Shown piece after piece: positions 45,697-55,033 of a stretch of DNA of 64,000 nucleotides (position 1 is its first letter; every line of letters starts with the position of its first letter). The stretch is taken from positions 124,001-188,000 of the forward strand of contig URGW01000001.1 in the NCBI GenBank assembly GCA_900547475.1, read 5' to 3'. The translations under genes were made by a program, and so were the position numbers. A model generated the notes under the pieces. The model searched no databases. It saw only the letters and a list, made by a program, of their open reading frames with translations, and was not told the DNA's origin. The stretch comes from an uncultured Clostridium sp. Its GTDB lineage: Bacteria; Bacillota; Clostridia; Clostridiales; Clostridiaceae.

Positions 45697-46734
45697 TTAT
45701 TTATTTTCTTTTTTTTCTATATTTTTATCTTCCATTAATGGTAATTCATACTTTGCTCTTATTTTATTTTCAATTTCTAATGCAACTTCTGGGTTTTCCT
45801 TTAAGTATTGCTTAGCATTTTCTCTACCTTGACCTAATCTTATATCACCGTAAGAGAACCAAGCACCACTCTTTTGAACAATATTTTCTTTAACACCAAC
45901 ATCAACAATATTTCCTGTTCTAGAAATACCTTCATTGTACATTATATCAAATTCAGCTTGTTTAAATGGAGGAGCAACCTTATTTTTCATTATCTTAACT
46001 CTTGTTCTGTTACCAACAATTTCATCACCTTGTTTTATTGAATCAATTCTTCTTACATCCATTCTTATACTTGAATAGAATTTAAGAGCTCTTCCACCTG
46101 TAGTTGTTTCTGGATTTCCAAACATAACTCCAACTTTTTCTCTTAATTGATTTATAAAAATAACTACACATTTAGATTTATTAATAGTACCAGTTAACTT
46201 TCTTAATGCTTGAGACATTAATCTAGCTTGTAATCCAACATGAGAATCTCCCATTTCACCTTCTATTTCAGCTCTTGGAACTAAAGCCGCAACTGAGTCA
46301 ACTACAAGAACATCTATAGCTCCAGATCTAACTAATGCCTCCGCAATTTCAAGACCTTGCTCTCCTGTATCTGGTTGAGATACTATAAGATTTTCTGTAT
46401 CTACTCCTACATTTCTTGCATAACTAGGATCTAAAGCATGCTCAGCATCTACGAAAGCTACTGCTCCACCTAACTTTTGCGCCTCTGCTGCTACATGTAG
46501 TGCAACTGTTGTTTTACCTGAACTTTCTGGTCCATAAATCTCTATTATTCTCCCTCTTGGAACTCCACCAATTCCCAAAGCTATATCTAAATCAAGGCAA
46601 CCTGTTGAAATTGAATCTACGTTCAAAGTACTATGCTCACCTAATTTCATTATAGAACCTTTACCAAATTGTTTTTCAATTTGACTCATCGCATTCTCAA
46701 TTGCTTTTAACTTATTTTCATCTATATTTGCCAT
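45697..46734 (-). CDS. recA: Recombinase RecA
   Basis: A 345-residue RecA: Walker A GPESSGKTT (residue ~66), the L1/L2 DNA-binding loops (including GVMFGNPETTTGGRALKFYSS) and the VIFINQLREK strand. It forms filaments on single-stranded DNA, drives strand exchange and stimulates LexA cleavage. It has its own SOS-controlled promoter. Ribosome binding site AAGGGTGG. Confidence 0.98.
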   Translation of the reverse strand: MANIDENKLKAIENAMSQIEKQFGKGSIMKLGEHSTLNVDSISTGCLDLDIALGIGGVPRGRIIEIYGPESSGKTTVALHVAAEAQKLGGAVAFVDAEHALDPSYARNVGVDTENLIVSQPDTGEQGLEIAEALVRSGAIDVLVVDSVAALVPRAEIEGEMGDSHVGLQARLMSQALRKLTGTINKSKCVVIFINQLREKVGVMFGNPETTTGGRALKFYSSIRMDVRRIDSIKQGDEIVGNRTRVKIMKNKVAPPFKQAEFDIMYNEGISRTGNIVDVGVKENIVQKSGAWFSYGDIRLGQGRENAKQYLKENPEVALEIENKIRAKYELPLMEDKNIEKKENK

Positions 46735-46753
46735 AAAATAACCACCCTTTCAT

Positions 46754-46765
46754 GAACATTTGTTC
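46754..46765. promoter_or_regulatory. SOS box of recA
   Basis: GAACATTTGTTC, a perfect GAAC-N4-GTTC palindrome, located between the recA -10 element and its ribosome binding site. LexA binding here would block early transcription. Confidence 0.88.
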
Positions 46766-46777
46766 TTATATGACTAA

Positions 46778-46806
46778 ATTATAATTTATATTTAATTTAT
46801 AGTCAA
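46778..46806 (-). promoter_or_regulatory. recA promoter
   Basis: On the minus strand TTGACT (46801-46806) and TATAAT (46778-46783) with a 17-bp spacer, just upstream of the SOS box. Confidence 0.8.
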
Positions 46807-46830
46807 TATTTATTATAGTTTTTATATATT

Positions 46831-46868
46831 AAAAGTTCCTACTATAAAATATAGAAGGAACCTTTTTT
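46831..46868 (-). terminator. Intrinsic terminator of pgsA
   Basis: On the minus strand AAAGGTTCCTTCTAT pairs with ATAGTAGGAACTTT (one bulge), between pgsA and the recA promoter, with T residues following. Confidence 0.75.
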
Positions 46869-46902
46869 TAAAATTATATCCATTTAAGCTATTCTTAAAC
46901 TT

Positions 46903-47490
46903 CTATTTCATAGAAATTACATGTTTATTTTTTACGAAATAATCAATTCCTGAAACTATTGTTATTAAAACAGCTATAAACATTATAGTTTCTGGTACGT
47001 AAGTAAAGAAACCATTTAAGAAACTATTACTATTTATAAAATTTATTGCATTTACTGATGTATTGATATTTACCTTTAATAATAATAATAATATTGCTAT
47101 CATCTGTGTTACTGTTTTAATTTTTCCCCACCAACTAGCAGCAATAACTATACCATCAGATGCAGCTAGTGTTCTCAATCCCGACACTGCAAATTCTCTT
47201 GCTAAAATTACAACTACAGCCCAACCTGCTACTAACTTAAGTTCAACTAAAGAAACTAATGCAGCTGTTACTAATAACTTGTCTGCTAGGGGATCCATAA
47301 ATTTACCAAAATTAGTTATTTGATTTCTACTTCTAGCTATATATCCATCTAATTGATCAGTTAGCGATGCTATTATAAATACCAAACTTGCTATTATTGA
47401 TCCATATGGAATCTCTTTCACAGTTATAAAAACTAAGAAAACAGGGACTAAAAATATTCTTATCATTGTCAATTTATTTGCTAAATTCAT
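46903..47490 (-). CDS. pgsA: CDP-diacylglycerol-glycerol-3-phosphate 3-phosphatidyltransferase
   Basis: A 195-residue membrane enzyme making phosphatidylglycerol phosphate. It has four to five helices and the full CDP-alcohol phosphotransferase motif D-x2-DG-x2-AR-x8-G-x3-D-x3-D, seen as LDGYIARS...GKFMDPLADK. It overlaps the end of rimO by 17 bases and is thus translationally coupled to it, an order conserved in Firmicutes near recA. Confidence 0.94.
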   Translation of the reverse strand: MNLANKLTMIRIFLVPVFLVFITVKEIPYGSIIASLVFIIASLTDQLDGYIARSRNQITNFGKFMDPLADKLLVTAALVSLVELKLVAGWAVVVILAREFAVSGLRTLAASDGIVIAASWWGKIKTVTQMIAILLLLLKVNINTSVNAINFINSNSFLNGFFTYVPETIMFIAVLITIVSGIDYFVKNKHVISMK

Positions 47491-48811
47491 CTAAAACCTC
47501 TCCCGTTAAATCGTACTCCATAACATCATGAATCTTAACTTTTACTATATCACCCAAATTTAATGATTTTTCTTTCTTTATGTAAATAAGACCATCAATC
47601 TCAGGAGCCATTTCGTAGCTTCTACCAATGTAATATTCTCCATTTTTTCCATCTATAATAGTATCATAAATTTTTCCTATTTTCAATTTATTTTGTTCTT
47701 TAACTACATTTCTTTGAACCGCCATAAGCTTCTTTTGACGTTGTATTTTGACCTCTTCATCAACTTGACACTCCATTTTTGCAGCTGGTGTATCTTCTTC
47801 TTGAGAATATGCAAATACTCCAACATTTTCAAGTTTATAATTTTCTAAAAACTTTTCTAGTTCTTCAAAATTTTCATCTGTTTCACCAGGGAATCCAACA
47901 ATTAACGATGTTCTTAAAGCAATTCCTGGGACTTTACTTCTCAAAGTATCAATTTTATTAATAATAGCTTCCTTATTAGTTCTTCTACCCATTTTCTTTA
48001 AAACACTACTACTTATATGTTGTATTGGTAGATCTAAATATTTAACAACTTTTTCATTTGTAGAAATTTCTTCAATTAATTCATCTGTAATTTCTTCTGG
48101 ATAACAATATAATAGCCTTATCCATTCAACACCTTCTATTTTAGATATTTTAGATATTAAATCGTGAAGCATTCTTTTACCATAAATATCAACTCCATAA
48201 TCAGTTAAGTCTTGAGCAATTAAAATTATTTCCTTAACTCCATTACTAACTAGCATCTTTACTTCATCTAAAATATTTTTTTCTAATCTACTTCTAAACT
48301 TTCCTCTAATTTTAGGAATTATACAATAAGTACAGAAATTATTACACCCTTCAGCAATTCTAACATATGCAGTATGTTGCTTAGTTGTTAATAATCTAAT
48401 TCCTTCGTTAACTCCTTCATCACTATAGGTTGCTGATGAAATTCTTTTCTGATCTTTTATAAAGTCTAATATTAATCTGTGTAATTTCATATAATCATTA
48501 ACGCCCATTAATATATCTATTTCAGGAATTAAATCTAATAGCTCATCTCCATATCTTTGAGTTAGGCATCCTGTAGCAATTAACATTTTACATTTATATT
48601 TATTTTTATATTCTGCCATTTCTAAAATTGTATCAATAGATTCTTGTTTAGCACTTTCTATGAATCCACATGTATTAACAATAATTATATCTGCTTCCTT
48701 TGCATCATTAGTTATCTCATAATGTTTATTTATAGATCCTAATATTAACTCTGAATCAACTCTATTTTTATCACAGCCCAAACTGACCATTCCAACTTTA
48801 TATTTTTCCAA
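47474..48811 (-). CDS. rimO: Ribosomal protein S12 methylthiotransferase
   Basis: A 445-residue radical-SAM enzyme, paralogue of MiaB, that methylthiolates Asp89 of protein S12. The N-terminal domain has cluster cysteines (SLGCDKN, NTCGF, ATGCLTQR), the radical-SAM motif is CNNFCTYC and the C-terminal TRAM domain is present. The KNRVDSE sequence near the start is typical of RimO and not MiaB. Ribosome binding site AGGAGG. Confidence 0.95.
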   Translation of the reverse strand: MEKYKVGMVSLGCDKNRVDSELILGSINKHYEITNDAKEADIIIVNTCGFIESAKQESIDTILEMAEYKNKYKCKMLIATGCLTQRYGDELLDLIPEIDILMGVNDYMKLHRLILDFIKDQKRISSATYSDEGVNEGIRLLTTKQHTAYVRIAEGCNNFCTYCIIPKIRGKFRSRLEKNILDEVKMLVSNGVKEIILIAQDLTDYGVDIYGKRMLHDLISKISKIEGVEWIRLLYCYPEEITDELIEEISTNEKVVKYLDLPIQHISSSVLKKMGRRTNKEAIINKIDTLRSKVPGIALRTSLIVGFPGETDENFEELEKFLENYKLENVGVFAYSQEEDTPAAKMECQVDEEVKIQRQKKLMAVQRNVVKEQNKLKIGKIYDTIIDGKNGEYYIGRSYEMAPEIDGLIYIKKEKSLNLGDIVKVKIHDVMEYDLTGEVLDEFSK

Positions 48812-48884
48812 AATAATTTCCTCCTAAGTTCAAATAATAATATTTATTGTAATTTAACTATCTTATATTTACAAGTATTTTATA

Positions 48885-51266
48885 CTATTGGTTATCATAT
48901 ATATCCTCTTTTTCAATTAATACTTGTCTTGGTTTACTTCCATCCTTTTCGGAGATAATACCACGCTCTTCTAATTCATCCATTATTCTAGATGCTCTAT
49001 TAAACCCAACTCTCAATTTCCTTTGTATAAAGGATGTTGAAGCTTGTTGATATTCAACAACTATTTTTATAGCCTCTTCTAATAATTCATCACCCTCGTT
49101 TGTTATTACAGCTTCAGTAGTAACTTCATTATTTATATGATTTAATATATCTTCTGAATAATCTATATCTTCATCAGATTGTTTTATAAATTCAACTACA
49201 TTTTCAACTTCTTCTTCAGAAATAAATGCTCCTTGAACTCTAACTGGTTTATTTTCTCCTATAGGATAGTAAAGCATATCCCCTCTACCAAGAAGTTTTT
49301 CAGCTCCAACTTGATCTAATATAGTTCTTGAATCTGTTCCAGATGAAACAGCAAAAGAAACTCTTGAAGGAATATTAGCCTTTATAACACCTGTTATTAC
49401 ATCTACAGATGGTCTTTGTGTGGCTATAATTAAGTGCATACCTGCAGCTCTAGCCATTTGCGCTAACCTACAAATATAATCTTCCACATCATTTGGACAT
49501 GCCATCATTAAATCTGCAAGTTCATCTACAATTACTACTATATAAGGTAACTTTTCTTGTATTTCACCTCTGTCAAAAAGCTTATTATATGATTCTATAT
49601 TTTTTACTTTCATTTGAGAGAATAAATTATATCTCTTATTCATTTCATTAACCGCCCAATTAAGGGCTCCTGCAGCTTTTTTGGGGTCTGTTACAACTGG
49701 AATTAACAAGTGGGGTATTCCATTATAAACACTTAATTCTACAACTTTTGGGTCTACCATAAGAAGCTTTACTTGTTCTGGAGAATACTTATATAATAAG
49801 CTTATTATAAGTGAATTTATACAAACAGACTTTCCTGATCCAGTAGCCCCCGCTATTAACATATGTGGCATTTTACTCAAATCACCAACTATACATTTTC
49901 CAGTAATATCTTTTCCTAAAGCAAAAGCTAAATTTTTATTAGTATTTGTGAACTCTTTAGAATCAAGAACTTCCCTTAAAAATACAGGTGACTGTTTTTT
50001 ATTAGGAACTTCAATACCGATAGCTGCTTTCCCTGGAATTGGAGCCTCCATTCTTACTCCATTGGCTGCCAAACCTAAAGCAATATCATCTTGTAAGTTG
50101 ACTATTTTTGATACTTTAACCCCTGGACTTGGTTGCAATTCAAATCTAGTAACAGAAGGACCTTTAGTAACTTGTACTACTTTAGCTTCTACACCAAAGT
50201 TAGAAAGCGTTTCTTCTAACTTATTTGCATTTTCAATTAAATCTTTTTTATCTTCATTTTTTAATTTAAGTTTAGAATTTATATTTAATAAATCCATACT
50301 AGGAAATAAGTAATTTTTCTTTATAGTTTCACCCACTCCATTTATTGAATGTTCTATTTCCTTACTTACAACATCTTTATCTTCATGAGATAATTTTTTA
50401 CCATTCTTTTTCGAAGTATTAATTTCACTATCAACAGTGCTATTTTTAGTATAAACTTCAGTATCCTCTAAATTAAAGTTTTTAAGAGGATTTACATCTT
50501 GCAACTCTGAATTTCGCATAAAATCAAGAATTTGTATTTTATTATTTATCCCCTTAATAAATTCATCTTTTTCATTTTTTCCATCAGGGACTATAACTTC
50601 AATAGTATCATTATTAATGATTTTTTCTTTCTTCTTTCGAACACTCTCTTTCTTAATTTCCCCTTTAGAAAATCTAATTCCTATAAACCCAGCTATGATC
50701 TTTTTCATTTTTACATATATATCATATAACGTTATATCCATTAATAATATCATTCCTATTAAAAATAAAGTACTATATAATATATAACTTCCTATATATC
50801 CCATTAGCTTTGATAATGGATATGTAATTAGAAAACCAAAAAAACCACCATGAAGAGAATAATTATTTGAAAAATTCATTTTTTTAATCATTTCTAAAAA
50901 ACCTTCATTATTATATGCAGATCCGCTTACAAATTGAATTGACATGGTGCTACAAAACAACCATATAACTACGGCAAGTAACGTAATGCTAAAAAATCTT
51001 CTAGAATATCTTATTGTCCCTTTAGATCTTATTGTATCTATACCAAAATAAATAAGATATACTGGTATAAGATATACTATAATCCCAAACATATTATACA
51101 TTGTCCTTCTAGATATTACCGATAAAACTCCAGCTAAATCTGTATAAGTTGAAAAAGCCAATAATACTCCTATAGCTATATACAATACCGCTTTAACATC
51201 TCCTTTTTTCTCTGTAGATTCGCTACCTTTCTTTTTAGTATTTCTTTTTTTACTCCCTGTTCCCAT
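48885..51266 (-). CDS. ftsK: DNA translocase FtsK/SpoIIIE
   Basis: A 793-residue hexameric DNA pump. Four N-terminal membrane helices (about residues 20-185), a variable charged linker, then the motor with Walker A GATGSGKSVCI (about residue 465) and Walker B VVIVDELADLMMA, and a C-terminal winged-helix gamma domain (STSFIQRKLRVGFNRASRIMDELEERG) that reads orientation sequences. In spore-formers it moves the chromosome into the forespore; I cannot tell whether it is the vegetative or sporulation paralogue. ATG 51266 is used, with GAGGTGAT upstream. Confidence 0.95.
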   Translation of the reverse strand: MGTGSKKRNTKKKGSESTEKKGDVKAVLYIAIGVLLAFSTYTDLAGVLSVISRRTMYNMFGIIVYLIPVYLIYFGIDTIRSKGTIRYSRRFFSITLLAVVIWLFCSTMSIQFVSGSAYNNEGFLEMIKKMNFSNNYSLHGGFFGFLITYPLSKLMGYIGSYILYSTLFLIGMILLMDITLYDIYVKMKKIIAGFIGIRFSKGEIKKESVRKKKEKIINNDTIEVIVPDGKNEKDEFIKGINNKIQILDFMRNSELQDVNPLKNFNLEDTEVYTKNSTVDSEINTSKKNGKKLSHEDKDVVSKEIEHSINGVGETIKKNYLFPSMDLLNINSKLKLKNEDKKDLIENANKLEETLSNFGVEAKVVQVTKGPSVTRFELQPSPGVKVSKIVNLQDDIALGLAANGVRMEAPIPGKAAIGIEVPNKKQSPVFLREVLDSKEFTNTNKNLAFALGKDITGKCIVGDLSKMPHMLIAGATGSGKSVCINSLIISLLYKYSPEQVKLLMVDPKVVELSVYNGIPHLLIPVVTDPKKAAGALNWAVNEMNKRYNLFSQMKVKNIESYNKLFDRGEIQEKLPYIVVIVDELADLMMACPNDVEDYICRLAQMARAAGMHLIIATQRPSVDVITGVIKANIPSRVSFAVSSGTDSRTILDQVGAEKLLGRGDMLYYPIGENKPVRVQGAFISEEEVENVVEFIKQSDEDIDYSEDILNHINNEVTTEAVITNEGDELLEEAIKIVVEYQQASTSFIQRKLRVGFNRASRIMDELEERGIISEKDGSKPRQVLIEKEDIYDNQ

Positions 51267-51349
51267 CAAATCACCTCTATATTAAAAACATCATTTTTAG
51301 CAAACTTATTATATTATAGCTTATAAATATTTTAAACACATTTCAAATA

Positions 51350-51382
51350 AAAAAGAAACTCCTTAATTGGAATTTCTTTTTC
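51350..51382 (-). terminator. Intrinsic terminator of tepA
   Basis: AAAAGAAACTCC pairs imperfectly with GGAATTTCTTTT; T residues follow on the minus strand. It lies between tepA and ftsK/spoIIIE. Confidence 0.7.
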
Positions 51383-51390
51383 ATTTTATT

Positions 51391-52161
51391 TTATTTATCT
51401 TTCTCTTGATTATTTCTTATAAGCTCATCTAATTTATCTAGAGCATCTTTTATTCCACCAACATTATCTATTAATCCACATTCTACTGCCTGCTCTCCAA
51501 TCAAAATAGTTCCCATATCATTTAATAGCTCATCTGATTTTAACATCATTCTTTCTAGCTCATCTTTATCTATTTTAGATGTTCTTACAATAAAGTTATT
51601 TATACGTTCTTGCATTTTCTTAAAATAATGGAATGTTTGTGATACCCCAATTACAAATCCATTCATTCTAACAGGGTGAACTATCATAGTTGCTGATGGA
51701 GTAATAAATGAGTAATCTGCAGAAGTTGCTAAAGGAACTCCTATAGAATGCCCACCACCAATTACGATAGAAACCGTTGGTTTTGATAAAGAACATATCA
51801 TCTCAGCAATAGCTAAACCAGCTTCAACATCTCCACCTACTGTATTTAATACAATTAATATTCCTTTCACTTTATCATTTTGCTCCATAGAAATTAATTG
51901 TGGTATTATATGTTCATATTTTGTAGCTTTAGTTTGTGGTGGTAAAACTACGTGCCCTTCAATTTGCCCAATTATCGGCAAAATTTGAATACTTTGATCA
52001 GGTCCTGACATATTACTAGTTCCAAATTCCTTTATTTCAGAAATCTTTGCTTGTTCCTTTTTTAACTTTTCACCTTCATTATCCTCTGTCTTTTCTTCTT
52101 CATTTATATTTTCACATTTTAATTGTTGATAAATATTTTTTTTATAACTTTCTTCATTCAT
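51391..52161 (-). CDS. tepA: ClpP-like serine protease, TepA/YmfB type
   Basis: A 256-residue member of the ClpP/crotonase superfamily. The nucleophile serine is in GGGHSIGVPLA and the general-base histidine in ATMIVHPVR; the NTVGGDVEAGLAIA helix start is typical. Bacillus TepA has been linked to signal peptide degradation and protein export; here the role is inferred. The first ~70 residues are a hydrophilic tail. ATG 52161 follows GGAGGAA, which overlaps an upstream in-frame ATG (52176). It is located just upstream of ftsK/spoIIIE, as in Bacillus. Confidence 0.88.
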   Translation of the reverse strand: MNEESYKKNIYQQLKCENINEEEKTEDNEGEKLKKEQAKISEIKEFGTSNMSGPDQSIQILPIIGQIEGHVVLPPQTKATKYEHIIPQLISMEQNDKVKGILIVLNTVGGDVEAGLAIAEMICSLSKPTVSIVIGGGHSIGVPLATSADYSFITPSATMIVHPVRMNGFVIGVSQTFHYFKKMQERINNFIVRTSKIDKDELERMMLKSDELLNDMGTILIGEQAVECGLIDNVGGIKDALDKLDELIRNNQEKDK

Positions 52162-52201
52162 ATTATTTTCCTCCATATATAATATTGAAATTTAATATAC
52201 A

Positions 52202-52879
52202 TTATCCTCTAACATCTAAAACAACTGCATAAAGTATTTTCCCATTTTTATATATACCTTCAACTCCAACTACTATTTTTCTATCTAATTGAGGAACTTT
52301 TATAGTACCTCTTTTCATTTCCAATTCTTTAATTTCATCATCCCAAATATAAGCTCTAACTTTAATAGGTTTCTCACTAAATTCAAAATTTATTACTTCT
52401 CCAGCTCTAACTTTCAAAGAAGGTTTTTTCAAAAGTACTTTATAATCATCAAAATTAGTTTTATCAAGTTCAGTTTCAGCATTATCATCTTCTATAACAA
52501 AGTGATATGAACATAAATATTTAACTGAATGTTTCCCCCTCAATCTTACTATTAATGATGGAATATATTCATTTTCTTTACTCTTTTTAGCCTCACTTTT
52601 TTTCTTTTCATTTTCATCACTCTTTTCTACATTTTCAGTTTCCCCCAATTCCTCTCTTTTTTCCTGTTCTTTCTTTCTAATTTCTTCTAATCTTTGTTGG
52701 TCTATTTGCCTCCTTTCCTCTTTTAATTCATTTTTTAACTCTTCTAAAGTTTTATATGGCTCATTCCTTATATCTTCATTCTGCTCTGTACTTTCACTTG
52801 GTTCAGCATATGCCATATTACAATTTAAAGTTATTAGTATAATTAATATTAAGTTAAATAGAAATATATTTTTTCGCAT
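52202..52879 (-). CDS. Exported protein with charged coiled-coil region
   Basis: A 225-residue secreted protein. The N-terminus is a classic signal peptide (IFLFNLILIILITLNCNMAYA) with likely cleavage after AYA at about residue 26. Residues ~30-105 are highly charged (E, K, R, Q; helical), and residues ~110-225 form a probable beta-rich domain. No enzyme motif is seen. It precedes tepA by 40 bases and is likely cotranscribed. The family is unknown to me. Confidence 0.68.
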   Translation of the reverse strand: MRKNIFLFNLILIILITLNCNMAYAEPSESTEQNEDIRNEPYKTLEELKNELKEERRQIDQQRLEEIRKKEQEKREELGETENVEKSDENEKKKSEAKKSKENEYIPSLIVRLRGKHSVKYLCSYHFVIEDDNAETELDKTNFDDYKVLLKKPSLKVRAGEVINFEFSEKPIKVRAYIWDDEIKELEMKRGTIKVPQLDRKIVVGVEGIYKNGKILYAVVLDVRG

Positions 52880-52950
52880 CTAACAACACCTCTAGAGTTT
52901 CTTTCTAAAATAGTTTCCCCATAATTTTATAAATAAATTTATGATTAATA

Positions 52951-52990
52951 AAAAAGTGCACCAAAAATTTGATACACTTTTTGGTACACT
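52951..52990 (-). terminator. Intrinsic terminator of the Cys/Gly-rich gene
   Basis: AGTGCACCAAAAA pairs with TTTTTGGTACACT (one G-U), followed by T6 on the minus strand. Confidence 0.85.
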
Positions 52991-53000
52991 GAGCTATAAA

Positions 53001-53252
53001 TTACCAGCAACCGCCACCAAAGAATAATAATAAAATTATCCACCAAGCCCAGCCACCGCCGCAATTTCCAAAGCCGCCGCAATTGCCGAAGCCTCCACAG
53101 TTACCAAAACCTCCACAATTACCAAAACCTCCACAGCCACCGCAATTATTAAAACCTCCACAACCACAATTATTAAAATTGCAAGGATTACAACAAGTAC
53201 AGCAACAATTGTTTCGACAGCAATTGTTTCTTCTACAACACTTCTTTGACAT
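53001..53252 (-). CDS. Cysteine/glycine-rich spore-coat-like protein
   Basis: An 83-residue protein in three parts: a Cys/Arg/Asn-rich head (SKKCCRRNNCCRNNCCCTCC), a body of tandem GGFGNC repeats encoded by four 18-bp DNA repeats, and a hydrophobic C-terminal end (WAWWIILLLFF) followed by GGGCW. Such composition is common in spore coat or exosporium proteins and in cross-linked surface proteins; a sporulation role is inferred only from this. ATG 53252 lies correctly behind AGGAGAT. It diverges from the padR gene. Confidence 0.65.
   Translation of the reverse strand: MSKKCCRRNNCCRNNCCCTCCNPCNFNNCGCGGFNNCGGCGGFGNCGGFGNCGGFGNCGGFGNCGGGWAWWIILLLFFGGGCW
53061..53132 (-). repeat. Four tandem 18-bp repeats encoding GGFGNC
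   Basis: Units at 53061, 53079, 53097 and 53115; the last two differ at one position (ACAGTTACC vs ACAATTACC). The array is prone to length change by recombination or slippage. Confidence 0.85.
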
Positions 53253-53405
53253 GTTTCCCATCTCCTATCATTGGTACTTTAATATATAGTATTCAATTTT
53301 ACTTTTTTATGTTCACTAATCTAAAATATAATTCTTTATAATTAGACATCATTTATTTTTTTTGTTATTATAATCATATATGGTAATCTAAGGAGTGATA
53401 CATGT

Positions 53406-53795
53406 ATGAATACTAATAGAAATAGACTTATAGCACCTAGAAATGTTGTAAACACAAAAATGTTATATTCATTTTATATATTAAAAGAATTATCAAAAGG
53501 AGAAGTTATATTCGGTAATAAAGTATTAGAAGCATTTAAAAATGTGTTTCAAAGTTCAAATTTACCTTTTCCAGTATCATCAAGTACAATTTATGAAACT
53601 TTATATGATCTTGAAAGTAAGGGCTATGTAATAAGCAAATGGACTGGCGATGATTTTTTAAATAAACGAAGTAAAAAAATCTATTCTATTACTGATGATG
53701 GTGTTTATTATTATAAACATCATATAGCAGATTACATAGATAACTTAAAAAAGACTAAAAACACTTTAGATTTGATGATTGAAATGTTAAAATAA
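53406..53795 (+). CDS. PadR-family transcriptional regulator
   Basis: A 129-residue winged-helix regulator of the PadR type: LYSFYILKELSKGEVIFGNKV, then SSSTIYETLYDLESKGYVISKW as the recognition helix and wing (the wing's KKIYSITDDG is characteristic) and a C-terminal helix for dimerisation. Effector and targets unknown; it diverges from the Cys/Gly-rich protein and could control it. AAGGAGTGAT precedes the ATG; a closer out-of-frame ATG at 53402 overlaps. Confidence 0.85.
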   Translation: MNTNRNRLIAPRNVVNTKMLYSFYILKELSKGEVIFGNKVLEAFKNVFQSSNLPFPVSSSTIYETLYDLESKGYVISKWTGDDFLNKRSKKIYSITDDGVYYYKHHIADYIDNLKKTKNTLDLMIEMLK

Positions 53796-53799
53796 ATCA

Positions 53800-53830
53800 A
53801 AAGATGATGAGGAATATACATCATCTTTTA
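53800..53830. terminator. Terminator between padR and the convergent gene
   Basis: AAAAGATGATG pairs with CATCATCTTTT; A and T runs on the two ends suggest use in both directions. Confidence 0.82.
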
Positions 53831-53832
53831 CT

Positions 53833-54438
53833 TTATTCATGTTCTATATTACAAATTTCATCTAAAGATTCAAGAATATGTCTATAACCATCTTTCATTA
53901 AACAATCGCTATATAATTCTTTATAACTAATATCATCAATATTTTTAGATAAAGCCTTAAGATAATTATCACCATAAATCTTTTTGAGTACATTCTTATA
54001 GGAATTTCTTAACTCAATATTATCTGACAAATCACTTCTCCAATAGAATTCTATCATTTTAGACGATTCTTCTAAAACACCATACAGTTGATATATATAG
54101 CTTAATTCTTTTAAAGAATACTCATCACATAAAGATGCAACTATTTTATGATAATCTTTATAAATAGGTATAGAACTATAAAATCTATACTTTTCCTCCT
54201 TCTGCAAATATCTTATACTTTGATAAATTGCATTGCAAAAATCTAATCTAATAATATTTGCATTAGTATATTTTTCTTGACATTTACATTGTTGTTGATA
54301 AATTAAATTTTCTTTTTGTATTCTTTTTTGCTCATTCAATGAAAACTTACTTATAAACCAGCTACAAATGGCTCCAATTACCGAACCTAATATTAATCCT
54401 CCAGCTGATATTAAGGCAGTAATAAGTGCAATAGGCAA
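53833..54438 (-). CDS. Hypothetical membrane-anchored protein (201 aa)
   Basis: One N-terminal hydrophobic helix with glycines (IALITALISAGGLILGSVIGAICSWFI) then a soluble, mostly helical domain of about 160 residues rich in Tyr, with CKC near the start. No known family. The start is uncertain; TTG 54438 is best placed 8 nt after AAGGAG, whereas GTG 54447 overlaps that site. Three ATACTA hexamers lie just upstream of the ribosome binding site. Confidence 0.58.
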   Translation of the reverse strand: MPIALITALISAGGLILGSVIGAICSWFISKFSLNEQKRIQKENLIYQQQCKCQEKYTNANIIRLDFCNAIYQSIRYLQKEEKYRFYSSIPIYKDYHKIVASLCDEYSLKELSYIYQLYGVLEESSKMIEFYWRSDLSDNIELRNSYKNVLKKIYGDNYLKALSKNIDDISYKELYSDCLMKDGYRHILESLDEICNIEHE

Positions 54439-54457
54439 AAAACTCACTCCTTGCTTA

Positions 54458-54477
54458 TAGTATTAGTATTAGTATTA
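54458..54477. repeat. Hexanucleotide tandem repeat (TAGTAT)3
   Basis: Three copies of TAGTAT in the 5' leader of the 53833 gene, about 10 nt upstream of its ribosome binding site. Short and possibly chance in AT-rich DNA. Confidence 0.5.
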
Positions 54478-54574
54478 TCATTATTACATAAAATATAATT
54501 TTAATATTTTATATCTACTTTTTTAATTTTTGCATAATATATTTATTAATAATAATTTTATAGGAGATACAATA

Positions 54575-55006
54575 TTGTCATTTACAGTGAATAATTATAT
54601 TAAATCCTCATATATAAAAAGGATTTCCTTAGAAAAATGTATTAAAAATAATAATAAATTAATACTTTACTTTTTACCTAAAGATTATGAAAACTTAAAC
54701 TTTTCAATGATAATTATTAAAAACATTAAAAATAGAGAAGAGTTTACTTGTCCATTTACAAAAGAACTCCCAAATACAATAACACTTGATTTAAGCTCTC
54801 TTTGTTCTTACTTTACAGATTACGAAGGCTCTATTTTTATAAATACTGAAAATAGAATAAATAATACGATATTAATTCCTATACTACCTGAAAAAAATAT
54901 AATAAACTTCGAAAATACTTTAAATAGTACAAGTTTTAAATGGTTTATAAGAATTTTAGATAATGGTGAACTACGTCTATCTGGTGTAGTTAATAAAAAA
55001 CACTAG
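54575..55006 (+). CDS. Hypothetical protein (143 aa)
   Basis: A soluble protein with a probable beta-rich fold (LSFTVNNYIKSSYIKRISL...WFIRILDNGELRLSGVVNKKH). TTG 54575 is preferred: AGGAG lies 8 nt before it, while an upstream in-frame TTG at 54530 has none. No family is recognised. It diverges from the 53833 gene and is convergent with the coiled-coil gene, sharing a terminator with it. Confidence 0.55.
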   Translation: MSFTVNNYIKSSYIKRISLEKCIKNNNKLILYFLPKDYENLNFSMIIIKNIKNREEFTCPFTKELPNTITLDLSSLCSYFTDYEGSIFINTENRINNTILIPILPEKNIINFENTLNSTSFKWFIRILDNGELRLSGVVNKKH

Positions 55007-55026
55007 GGTAACTCCCTAGCGTTTTT
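54995..55026. terminator. Bidirectional terminator between convergent genes
   Basis: AAAACACTAGGG pairs with CCCTAGCGTTTT (one G-T) with A6 before and T5 after, serving the 54575 (+) and 55034 (-) genes. Confidence 0.85.
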
Positions 55027-55033
55027 ATTAACT

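Noticed and set aside
53055..53140. CRISPR-like repeat array
   Set aside because: The 18-bp units are contiguous without spacers and are in frame coding repeats (GGFGNC).
53083..53289. Pro/Gln-rich open frame on the + strand
   Set aside because: It is the antisense reading of the GGFGNC repeats of the Cys/Gly-rich gene and has no ribosome binding site.
54458..54477. Phase-variable hexamer repeat in the leader of the 53833 gene
   Set aside because: Only three copies in very AT-rich DNA, and hexamers would not change reading frame; too weak to claim.
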